Shown here one piece after another: positions 32,402-40,894 of a stretch of 64,000 nt of DNA. The notes beneath the pieces are model-generated. The model saw only the letters and a list, made by a program, of their open reading frames with translations, searched no databases and was not told the origin of the DNA. The translations under genes and the position numbers were made by a program. Numbering within the stretch: the first letter of the stretch is position 1; the number at the start of each line of letters is the position of its first letter. Origin of the DNA: Candidatus Brevundimonas phytovorans (GTDB lineage Bacteria; Pseudomonadota; Alphaproteobacteria; Caulobacterales; Caulobacteraceae); contig CP119309.1 in NCBI GenBank assembly GCA_029203145.1, positions 769,001 to 833,000 on the forward strand, given 5' to 3'.

Positions 32402-33316
32402 ATGCTCGATAGCAAGAAGACGAATATCCTCCTCGCAATGGCCGGCGCTGCCGTCCTGATGGCGAGCTCGCCGGTTCTGGCGCAAGACGCCGCAACCCCG
32501 GCCGCTGCCCCGGCAGCCGCTGCCTCGACCGCCGCTCCGGCTGCCGATGCTGCTGCTCCCGCCGCAGACGCCGCTCCCGCTGCTGACCCCTCGACGGTTG
32601 CTGACTCGGTCAGCGGCGGTCATGGCGGCGGCGGCATCACCCCGGTCTCCATGTTCCTGGAAGCCACGGCCGTCGTTAAGGTCGTCATGATCGGCCTGCT
32701 GCTGGCCTCGGTCTTCTCGTGGACCCTGCTGCTGATCAAGCTGCTCGAGTTCGGCGCCCTGAACAAAGCCACCGACCGCTTCCTGGAAGCCTTCCGCGGC
32801 GCTCGCACCATCGCTGACATGCGTCGCGTTTCGACCTCGGAAGAGTTTGACGGCAACCCGCTGGCCGACATGGCCGCTGCCGCCACCGAAGAAATCGAAC
32901 TGTCGCGTCAAGCAGGTCTGCAAGTGACCGGCGATCACCGCGACTCGGCTCTGCTGCGTGCGCAAACCGCCGTCGCCGCCGTGCAATCGGGTCTGCCCAA
33001 GCGCCTTTCGGGCGGCCAGCAGTTCCTGGCTTCGGTCGGTTCGACCGGTCCGTTCGTCGGTCTGTTCGGCACCGTTTACGGCATCATGAACTCCTTCATC
33101 GGCATCGCCGAGTCCAACACGACCAACCTGGCCGTCGTTGCTCCGGGTATTGCTGAAGCCCTGCTGGCTACCGGTATCGGCCTGTTCGCCGCTATCCCGG
33201 CCGTTATCTTCTACAACTACTTCAACACGCGCATCTCGAACTACGGCACGCGCTCGGACGGCTTCAACGCTGAACTGATCAACGCCATCTCGCGTCAGCT
33301 CGACAAGGGAGCGTAA
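32402..33316 (+). CDS. exbB: ExbB, TonB-complex proton channel
   Basis: MotA/TolQ/ExbB-type inner-membrane protein of 304 residues. A cleavable-looking N-terminal segment (LLAMAGAAVLMASSPVLAQ) is followed by an Ala/Pro/Asp-rich periplasmic stretch to residue about 75. Three membrane helices follow, the first at VVKVVMIGLLLASVFSWTLLL and the others in the conserved LASVGSTGPFVGLFGTVYGIMNSF and ATGIGLFAAIPAVIFYNYF regions. It forms the proton-driven motor with ExbD that energises TonB. Five bases separate it from exbD. Codon choice (GCT, CGT, CTG) suggests high expression. Confidence 0.94.
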   Translation: MLDSKKTNILLAMAGAAVLMASSPVLAQDAATPAAAPAAAASTAAPAADAAAPAADAAPAADPSTVADSVSGGHGGGGITPVSMFLEATAVVKVVMIGLLLASVFSWTLLLIKLLEFGALNKATDRFLEAFRGARTIADMRRVSTSEEFDGNPLADMAAAATEEIELSRQAGLQVTGDHRDSALLRAQTAVAAVQSGLPKRLSGGQQFLASVGSTGPFVGLFGTVYGIMNSFIGIAESNTTNLAVVAPGIAEALLATGIGLFAAIPAVIFYNYFNTRISNYGTRSDGFNAELINAISRQLDKGA

Positions 33317-33321
33317 GACGG

Positions 33322-33753
33322 ATGGCCGCCAAACTTTCCGGTTCCGGCGGCGGCAAGTACACCGTCGAGGCGAATGCCGAGATCAATGTCACACCCTTCG
33401 TGGACATCATGCTCGTTCTCCTCATCATCTTCATGGTGGCGGCTCCGCTCGCCACCGTGTCGGTGCCGGTGAAACTGCCTCGCGCCGTTGCGCCTCCGGG
33501 TAAGAATCCGCCGACGCCGGTCTTCATCTCCATCCAGAACGATGGCGACGTGTGGATCGGCGACCTCAAGTCTTCTCCTGGTTCTCTGGGCGATGACCTG
33601 CGGGTGCAGATCGGGCGCAGGAACCCTTCGGAAGAGCGTATTTTCATTCGTGCAGACCAACAGACCCGGTACGGCGACTTCATGCAGGTCATGAACGCCC
33701 TCCAGGACAATGGTTTCTACAGCGTCGCCCTGGTTGGCGAAGACAACTCGTAA
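33322..33753 (+). CDS. exbD: ExbD, TonB-complex proton channel
   Basis: Protein of 143 residues with a single N-terminal membrane helix containing the essential proton-carrying Asp28 (NVTPFVDIMLVLLIIFMVAA) and a periplasmic domain (VFISIQNDGDVWIG, RIFIRADQQTRYGDFMQVMNAL). It works with ExbB and TonB to drive TonB-dependent receptors. Lies between exbB and tonB, 18 bases before the latter. Confidence 0.95.
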   Translation: MAAKLSGSGGGKYTVEANAEINVTPFVDIMLVLLIIFMVAAPLATVSVPVKLPRAVAPPGKNPPTPVFISIQNDGDVWIGDLKSSPGSLGDDLRVQIGRRNPSEERIFIRADQQTRYGDFMQVMNALQDNGFYSVALVGEDNS

Positions 33754-33771
33754 GGGGGCGGGGCGCATAGC

Positions 33772-34485
33772 ATGACAGCTGAACCTCACGTCCACCGCGA
33801 TCCGATCCTGGATCCGCCGAAGAAGAAGAAGAAGCTTTCGACCGGCGCCATCGTGGGCATCACCATGTCGGTGATCGTTCACGGCCTGGCGGGCCTGTAC
33901 TTGTATCACAACAAGTTCGTGCTGAAGGAAATGACCTACGAGGACGAGGCCGTCGACGTCGAGCTGATGGAGGTTCCGCCTCCGCCGCCTCCGCCGCCGC
34001 CGCCGCCGCCGCCCCCGCCGGACACCCCTCCGCCGCCGAAGCTTCAGGTGCGTGAACCGCAGATCAACACCCAGGCGCCTCCGCCTCCGGTGACTGTGGC
34101 CATCGAACCGACGAAGAAGGAAGACCGTCAGGAATACACGGGCCCGCCCCAGATCATTCCTGGGCCTCCGCCTCCGCCGGCTCCTATCGCTCCGCCGAAA
34201 CCTTCGGTCATCACCAACCCGAGCTGGTCTCGCCAGGTCCAACCCGAGTTCCCGGAACGCGCCCAATCGCGCGGTATCGAAACCGGTTCGGCCAAGGTGA
34301 ACTGCGCCGTTGCGCCTAACGGCAGTCTGTCGGACTGCCGCGTGGTGGACGAAGATCCGGCCGGCGCCGGCTTCGGCCAAGCGGTTCTTCGGGCGGCCCG
34401 TTCGGGTCGTCTGGCGCCGCGGACTGTTGACGGCGCCGCCGTCGGCGCCCGCGTCGAGTTCACGACCCGCTTCCGTCTGGACTAA
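33772..34485 (+). CDS. tonB: TonB energy transducer
   Basis: Periplasm-spanning protein of 237 residues: a Lys-rich cytoplasmic lead (PKKKKKL), one membrane helix at about residues 24-44 containing the conserved His of SVIVHG, and a long Pro-rich linker. The linker has 15 consecutive Pro at residues 69-83. The C-terminal TonB domain includes QPEFPERAQSRGIETGSAKV and VLRAARSGRLAPRTVDG. It transmits motor force to outer-membrane receptors such as the one at the left edge of the window. The poly-Pro codons form a CCG-rich tract (33976-34020) prone to slippage. Ends before a strong terminator. Confidence 0.94.
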   Translation: MTAEPHVHRDPILDPPKKKKKLSTGAIVGITMSVIVHGLAGLYLYHNKFVLKEMTYEDEAVDVELMEVPPPPPPPPPPPPPPPDTPPPPKLQVREPQINTQAPPPPVTVAIEPTKKEDRQEYTGPPQIIPGPPPPPAPIAPPKPSVITNPSWSRQVQPEFPERAQSRGIETGSAKVNCAVAPNGSLSDCRVVDEDPAGAGFGQAVLRAARSGRLAPRTVDGAAVGARVEFTTRFRLD

Positions 34486-34508
34486 AGATCTCTCACGAGA
34501 TCAAGTTG

Positions 34509-34541
34509 AACGCCCCGGAGGAAACTCCGGGGCGTTTTTCT
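34509..34541 (+). terminator. Intrinsic terminator with GAAA loop after tonB
   Basis: Perfect 12-base-pair stem AACGCCCCGGAG/CTCCGGGGCGTT with a GAAA tetraloop followed by TTTCTT. It ends the exbB-exbD-tonB transcript. Confidence 0.93.
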
Positions 34542-34619
34542 TTGGGCCAGGCCCTGAGCCAAGGGTGGCGCTTCGGTTGAAGCCTGCGCATTCTGGTGCG
34601 CGAAACCGGAGGAAACGCC

Positions 34620-35369
34620 GTGAAGAAACCCGCCGCCATTATCGCCGCCGCAACGGCCCTGTGCCTCGGCGTGGGCGCCTGCGCCTATAATGAGAGCCTG
34701 GGCCGCAATCAGTTTCTGATCGTGGATGACAGCGCCCTGATTCAGCAGTCGAACGCCGCCTGGGCCGAGACGCTGAAGTCGCAAAAGGTCTCGACCAACG
34801 CCGCCCAGAATGAGCGCGTGCGCCGCGTCGGCGGCCGCGTGGTTCAGGCGGCGGGGCTGGCCGGGCGGACCTGGGATTACGCCGTCTTCGATGACGCCAG
34901 CCCCAACGCCTTTGTCCTGCCGTCGGGCCAGATCGGCGTGACCACGGGCCTGCTGAAGCTGGTGCAGAATGACGATCAACTGGCCACGGTGCTCGGCCAC
35001 GAGGTCGGCCACGTCGTCGCCCGCCACGCCGCTGAACGCTATTCGACCCAGTCGACCACGGGTCTGGTGCTGGGGGCGGTTCAGGGCCGGGCAGGGGACT
35101 ATTCTCAGGCCGTGGGCGCCATCGGCGGACTGGGCGCGCAACTGGGACTGCTGCTGCCCTTCTCGCGCAATCATGAGCTGGAGGCCGACCGTCTCGGCGT
35201 CGATTACGTCGTCGCTGCCGGCTACAAGCCCTCGGAATCCATCGCGCTTTGGCGGTTGATGGCGCAGCAGCGTCAGTCGGGCACCCCCGAATTCGCCTCG
35301 ACCCACCCGTCGGATCAGACCCGGATCACCGCCTTGCAGCAGTATATCGCCAGCCGCGGCTGGAACTGA
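34620..35369 (+). CDS. M48-family zinc metalloprotease, predicted lipoprotein
   Basis: Periplasmic protease of 249 residues similar to the LoiP/BepA side of M48. An N-terminal lipoprotein signal has lipobox LGVGAC. HEVGH in VLGHEVGHVVARH supplies two His and the catalytic Glu; the third zinc ligand Glu lies in NHELEADRLGV. It ends with the small STHPSDQTRITAL motif. GGAGG lies seven bases before the GTG start, which decides it over an upstream GTG. It probably degrades misfolded envelope proteins. It is outside the tonB operon, since a terminator intervenes. Confidence 0.92.
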   Translation: MKKPAAIIAAATALCLGVGACAYNESLGRNQFLIVDDSALIQQSNAAWAETLKSQKVSTNAAQNERVRRVGGRVVQAAGLAGRTWDYAVFDDASPNAFVLPSGQIGVTTGLLKLVQNDDQLATVLGHEVGHVVARHAAERYSTQSTTGLVLGAVQGRAGDYSQAVGAIGGLGAQLGLLLPFSRNHELEADRLGVDYVVAAGYKPSESIALWRLMAQQRQSGTPEFASTHPSDQTRITALQQYIASRGWN

Positions 35370-35451
35370 CGGGGGATAAAGTGAATTTCCTTCAAATGCG
35401 TATTGCTGACCGGGGCGAGGCCCGCTAGAGAACCGGCCTCGCGTTGATCGC

Positions 35452-35528
35452 GCCGCCTTAGCTCAGTTGGTTAGAGCGCCGGTTTGTGGAACCGGAGGTC
35501 CTCAGTTCAAGCCTGAGAGGCGGTACCA
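35452..35528 (+). tRNA. tRNA-His(GTG), without G-1
   Basis: 77-nt cloverleaf: acceptor GCCGCCT/AGGCGGT, encoded CCA. The D-arm is GCTCAGTTGGTTAGAGC, the anticodon loop TTGTGGA (anticodon GTG), and the T-arm CTCAGTTCAAGCCTGAG. The base before position 1 is C and the discriminator is A73, with G1-U72 at the stem top. The near-universal G-1/C73 identity is thus missing, which is a known trait of a group of Alphaproteobacteria. Confidence 0.95.
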
Positions 35529-35571
35529 TCACCCCAGCGAATCGCTTTTGGCGATCTGGAGTGGTGACGAC

Positions 35572-36363
35572 ATGAGCGACGCTTCCCCCTTGTGGGATCC
35601 CTGCCAGTACAATCGGTTTGAAGCCCAGCGCGACCGCGCCGCGCTCGATCTTCTGGTGCGTCTGCCCGAGGATTTCGCCCCCGCAGAGATCTGGGACCTG
35701 GGCTGTGGAACCGGTCAGCACGCGGCCCTGCTGAAGCGCCGTCATCCGCACGCCGCCGTGCATGGCCTGGACGCCAGCGCAGCCATGCTGTATCAGGCCC
35801 GCGCCCTGTCCACCGATGTCGACTGGTCGCTCGGAGACATCGCAACCTGGACGCCGGAGCGCCCCGCCGACCTGATTCTGGCCAACGCCTCGTTGCAATG
35901 GCTGCCCGACCATGCGGCCCTGTTCGCGCATCTGGCCGGGGCTCTGGCGCCCGGCGGTCTGCTGGCGGTGCAGATGCCGATGGCGTGGGAGACGCGCCAC
36001 CATACGATCATGCGCGAGACGGCGGCCCAGGGGCCTTGGGCCTCGGTCCTGAGCGGCGTGGGCACGATCGCGCCCCTCCTGCCGGCCGAGGCCTATTACG
36101 AAGCCCTGGCCCCGCTTTGCGACGACATCGACCTCTGGTCCACGACCTATCTGCACGTGCTGGCGGGCGACAACGCGGTGCTGGAATGGATGAAGGGCAC
36201 GGCGCTGCGGCCCTATCTGACGGCGCTGGCGGGCGACCCGGCCTTGCGCGACGCCTTCCTGATCGCCCTCAGCGCGCCATTGTCGGCGGCGTTTCCGAGA
36301 CGTCAGGACGGGGCGACTCTTCTACCATTTCCTCGTCTGTTTCTCGTGGCGCAAAGGCGCTGA
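35572..36363 (+). CDS. tam: Trans-aconitate 2-methyltransferase
   Basis: SAM-dependent methyltransferase of 263 residues that detoxifies trans-aconitate by monomethylation. Motif I is IWDLGCGTGQHAALL, and the family-specific YNRFEAQRDRAALDLLVRLP, ANASLQWLPDHAALFAHLAGAL and VQMPMAWETRHHTIMRETA are intact. GGAGTGGTGACGAC precedes the ATG. The final 95 bases are shared with the patatin-like gene on the opposite strand (convergent overlap), in different frames. Confidence 0.93.
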   Translation: MSDASPLWDPCQYNRFEAQRDRAALDLLVRLPEDFAPAEIWDLGCGTGQHAALLKRRHPHAAVHGLDASAAMLYQARALSTDVDWSLGDIATWTPERPADLILANASLQWLPDHAALFAHLAGALAPGGLLAVQMPMAWETRHHTIMRETAAQGPWASVLSGVGTIAPLLPAEAYYEALAPLCDDIDLWSTTYLHVLAGDNAVLEWMKGTALRPYLTALAGDPALRDAFLIALSAPLSAAFPRRQDGATLLPFPRLFLVAQRR

Positions 36364-38095
36364 CGCGGTGGCGGTGCAGGTGCTCGACCGGGCATGTCAG
36401 CGTCGTCAGCGCAGCCTGGGCGGCGGCATAGCCTGACGCCACGGCGGGCTCGTAGGCCTTCCAGTCACGAATATCGACGCCCTCCGGCCGGGGCAGGATC
36501 AGCAGGTCGGTGTCGGCCCGCGCCTGCTTCAGTTCGGCCTCGGTCGTCAGGGTGGCCGCGCGCATCAGAATCGACACGATGGGCGGACCCTTCTTCCACG
36601 CCCCTGAGGCGATCCAGCGCCACCAGGACGGCGGGTCTTCCAGCGCCTTGGCATCGACGCCGCGGGTCTGGGACACGTCCACGCCGACCACGGGTCCATA
36701 GGTCAGCCGCCGCATGACCTCGCTGGGGAAGTTGCGCAGCACCGCGCCGTCCACCAGCACCTGACCATTCATCACCACGGGCGGCATGACGCCGGGAATG
36801 GAGATGGAGGCGCGCAGGGCGTGACGCAGCATGCCCTCGCGATGCACCTCGACCTTGCCCGAGGTCAGATTGGTCGAGACGGCGAAGAAGGGCAGGGGCA
36901 TGTCTTCGATGGCCACGTCGCCATAGGCGTCCTGCATCAGGCGCTGGACCTTGCGGGCGTGGGTCATGGCGATGATGGGGAAGGCGATGTCCGACAGGGG
37001 GTCGGAAACGACGAAGGCCTTGCGGATGCGCTCGTCCAGTTCCTCGTCCGACCAGCCCAGGCCAGGCCCCGCGGCGATGACGGCCCCCATGGACGAACCG
37101 CCGATGAAGTCGATCGGCATTCCGGCTTCGCGCAGGGCTCTCAGCGCCCCGATGTGGGCATAGGCCCTGGCCCCGCCGCCGGACAGCACCACCCCGACCG
37201 CCGAACCGGTGACGACGCGGGCGATCCGCGCGGTGTCGTCGAACAGGCCCTCGACCGCGTGGAACCAGCGACCGGGCTTGAAGGCCTCCAGCCAGGCGCG
37301 GGTCCGGGTCGGGCGTCCCATATGGGCGGGGCGCAGCAGGATCAGATCGGTCAGCGGATGGGCTTCGTCCTCGACCTGCGGCGGAGGGAAGGGCGGATGC
37401 GGCGCCCGGTCGGCGTCGCCCACCACGAAGACCCGGTCTACCTGACGGGCGCACAGCGAAGCCCAGCCGGGCTCGTCGGATTCGGCGATGTAGAGAACAT
37501 AGTCGTGGGCGTCCTCGACGCCCGAGAACCATTCGGCGGCGGACGACAGGGCCGTGTGGTCGATGATGCGGCAGGTGAAGCCCTGGGCCTCGACCGCGCG
37601 GGCGACGCGCTCGACGAAGCTGCGAATCGGCTGGGCGCGGGCGGAGATGAAGCCGAAGACGCTGGCGTCTGCGCCGGTCGAGTTGCGGTCGCGGGCGCGG
37701 GTCAGCATGACCTGACCCAGTTCCGCCATCAGCGACGGCTCGGCGCGGGCGGCCTCGAAGAAGGCGTCGCGGGGCAGGGCGACCACGTCGCTGTCGCGCA
37801 GGGCCACGACATTGGCCATGTGGGTCGTGCCCGCCAGCATGGCCATCTCGCCGACCGGATCGCCGGGCTTGATGACGCCGACGAACTGAGGCCCGCGCCC
37901 GTTGTCCTCGCGAAACACGCCCAGTCGCCCGGCGCGCAGCAGATAGAGGGTGTCGGCGGGATCACCCGCCGAGAACAGCCGCTCGCCCCGCGTCAGGGCG
38001 AACCAGCTGGCGCGGGTGTTCCTGGTGCCCTCGAAGACGCGCGCGAGGGCGGCCTCCAGCGTGTCGGGCGGCGTGTCGTGACGTTCAGCAGCCAT
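36269..38095 (-). CDS. Cyclic-nucleotide-binding patatin-like phospholipase (NTE type)
   Basis: Protein of 608 residues. An N-terminal cNMP-binding domain (residues about 15-135, with GERLFSAGDPADTLYLLRAGRLG and GDPVGEMAMLAG), a middle region, and a C-terminal patatin phospholipase domain (about 305-490). The oxyanion motif is LSGGGARAYAHIGALRAL, the nucleophile Ser is in GGSSMG and the catalytic Asp in VDGAVLRNFP. It resembles the human neuropathy-target-esterase architecture and is predicted to be a membrane-associated lysophospholipase. It stands alone, its 3' end overlapping tam by 95 bases. Whether it responds to cAMP is not testable from sequence. Confidence 0.92.
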   Translation of the reverse strand: MAAERHDTPPDTLEAALARVFEGTRNTRASWFALTRGERLFSAGDPADTLYLLRAGRLGVFREDNGRGPQFVGVIKPGDPVGEMAMLAGTTHMANVVALRDSDVVALPRDAFFEAARAEPSLMAELGQVMLTRARDRNSTGADASVFGFISARAQPIRSFVERVARAVEAQGFTCRIIDHTALSSAAEWFSGVEDAHDYVLYIAESDEPGWASLCARQVDRVFVVGDADRAPHPPFPPPQVEDEAHPLTDLILLRPAHMGRPTRTRAWLEAFKPGRWFHAVEGLFDDTARIARVVTGSAVGVVLSGGGARAYAHIGALRALREAGMPIDFIGGSSMGAVIAAGPGLGWSDEELDERIRKAFVVSDPLSDIAFPIIAMTHARKVQRLMQDAYGDVAIEDMPLPFFAVSTNLTSGKVEVHREGMLRHALRASISIPGVMPPVVMNGQVLVDGAVLRNFPSEVMRRLTYGPVVGVDVSQTRGVDAKALEDPPSWWRWIASGAWKKGPPIVSILMRAATLTTEAELKQARADTDLLILPRPEGVDIRDWKAYEPAVASGYAAAQAALTTLTCPVEHLHRHRVSAFAPRETDEEMVEESPRPDVSETPPTMAR

Positions 38096-38175
38096 GCGGC
38101 ATGGTTTAGGCCGGAATCTGTGCGACAGGAAAGCGGACGCTTCCCCCGGACGCGGAAGCCTCCTAAACCTTGGGC

Positions 38176-39768
<1,593 letters not shown>

Positions 39769-39846
39769 GCGGCGAAAGCTCAACTTTGATCCGCAGCAAG
39801 GACCAAAGCCCTGCTGCCGCGTTTCACTTCGGCGAAGGAGCCGACC

Positions 39847-40746
39847 ATGACCGACCAACCCACCGAAGCCGACCTGAACGCCCTGGACGTCACCGACGCC
39901 GAGGCCGCCGAGATCAACGCCATCGCCCATCCCTTCGTCGCCGATCCGGCGCCGGACGCCGACAATGATCTGGTGCAGATCGACGCCCTGCCGTCGGGCG
40001 TGGTCTTCATCACCATCAACCGGCCGCAGAAGAAGAACGCCTTCGACGCCGCCACCATTGCGGCCCTGTTCGAGGCCTTCGAGACCCTGCAGGGCGCCGA
40101 CCGGGTGCGGGTGGTCTTCATCCGCGGCGCGGGCGGGACCTTCAGCGCCGGCGCCGACCTGAACTGGATGGCCGACGCCGCCGGCTGGTCCGAGAGCGAC
40201 AACCGCGACGACGCCATGGGTCTGGCGAAAATGCTCAAGGCCCTGCACGACGTGCCGGCGCTGACGGTGGCTCTGGTCGAGGGCTCGGCCATGGGCGGCG
40301 GGGCGGGCATCGTCGCCGCCTGCGACATGGCCGTGGCGGTCGAGGGTGCGCGCTTCGCCTTCTCCGAGGTCAAGCTGGGCCTCATCCCCGCGACCATCGC
40401 CCCCTATGTCATCGAAGCCGTCGGCGCCCGTCGCGCCCGCCAGCTGTTCCTGACCGCCAACACCTTTGACGCTGACTATGCGGCCCACGCGGGCCTGATC
40501 GACATGGTCCTGCCGGAAGGCTCGATGGACGAGTTCATCTCCATGCTGACCGACAGCCTGACCACCTGCGCGCCCGGCGCCATGGGCGAGGCCAAGCGTC
40601 TGGTGAACGACCTGGCGGGCGAGGCCATCGACAACCGTCTGCTGGAAGAGACCGCCAAGCGCATCGCTCGCGCCCGCGTCTCGGAAGAAGGCCAGGAGGG
40701 CGTCCGCGCCTTCCTCGCCAAGCGCGCGCCGAGCTGGGCGCAGTAA
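39847..40746 (+). CDS. liuC: Enoyl-CoA hydratase, probable methylglutaconyl-CoA hydratase
   Basis: Crotonase-family enzyme of 299 residues. The position between liuB and liuD makes methylglutaconyl-CoA hydratase the likely activity. The oxyanion-hole motif is RGAGGTFSAGADLNWM, and the second is in VEGSAMGGGAGIVAACDMAVA with the acidic SEVKLGLIPATIAPYV. An N-terminal acidic extension of about 40 residues (EADLNALDVTDAEAAEINAI) is longer than usual. AAGGAG sits seven bases before the ATG. Confidence 0.88.
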   Translation: MTDQPTEADLNALDVTDAEAAEINAIAHPFVADPAPDADNDLVQIDALPSGVVFITINRPQKKNAFDAATIAALFEAFETLQGADRVRVVFIRGAGGTFSAGADLNWMADAAGWSESDNRDDAMGLAKMLKALHDVPALTVALVEGSAMGGGAGIVAACDMAVAVEGARFAFSEVKLGLIPATIAPYVIEAVGARRARQLFLTANTFDADYAAHAGLIDMVLPEGSMDEFISMLTDSLTTCAPGAMGEAKRLVNDLAGEAIDNRLLEETAKRIARARVSEEGQEGVRAFLAKRAPSWAQ

Positions 40747-40752
40747 GACTAC

Positions 40753-40890
40753 TTTCCTCCCCACGCGTGGGGAGGGGGACCACGAAGTGGTGGAGGGGGC
40801 GACGCTAACGTCAGCCGTGGAGTCGCCCCCTCCGTCACGTCGCCTTCGGCGCCGCGCCACCTCCCCATTCGCTTTGCGAACAGGGAGGAG
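40753..40890. repeat. Dispersed intergenic palindromic repeat, copy B
   Basis: Matches copy A (18044-18182) along its whole length, with CCTCCCCACGCGTGGGGAGG, ACCACGAAGTGGT, GAGGGGGCGAC...GTCGCCCCCTC and the shared end CCTCCCCATTCGC...CAGGGAGGA. It separates liuC from liuD. Its terminal GGGAGGAG lies four bases before the ATG at 40895 and provides a strong ribosome site for liuD. Confidence 0.85.
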
Positions 40891-40894
40891 CAAG

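Noticed and set aside
35370..35400. TGAATTTCCTTCA palindrome upstream of tRNA-His as regulator site
   Set aside because: Short, imperfect, and in the space between a protease stop and a tRNA; no supporting context.
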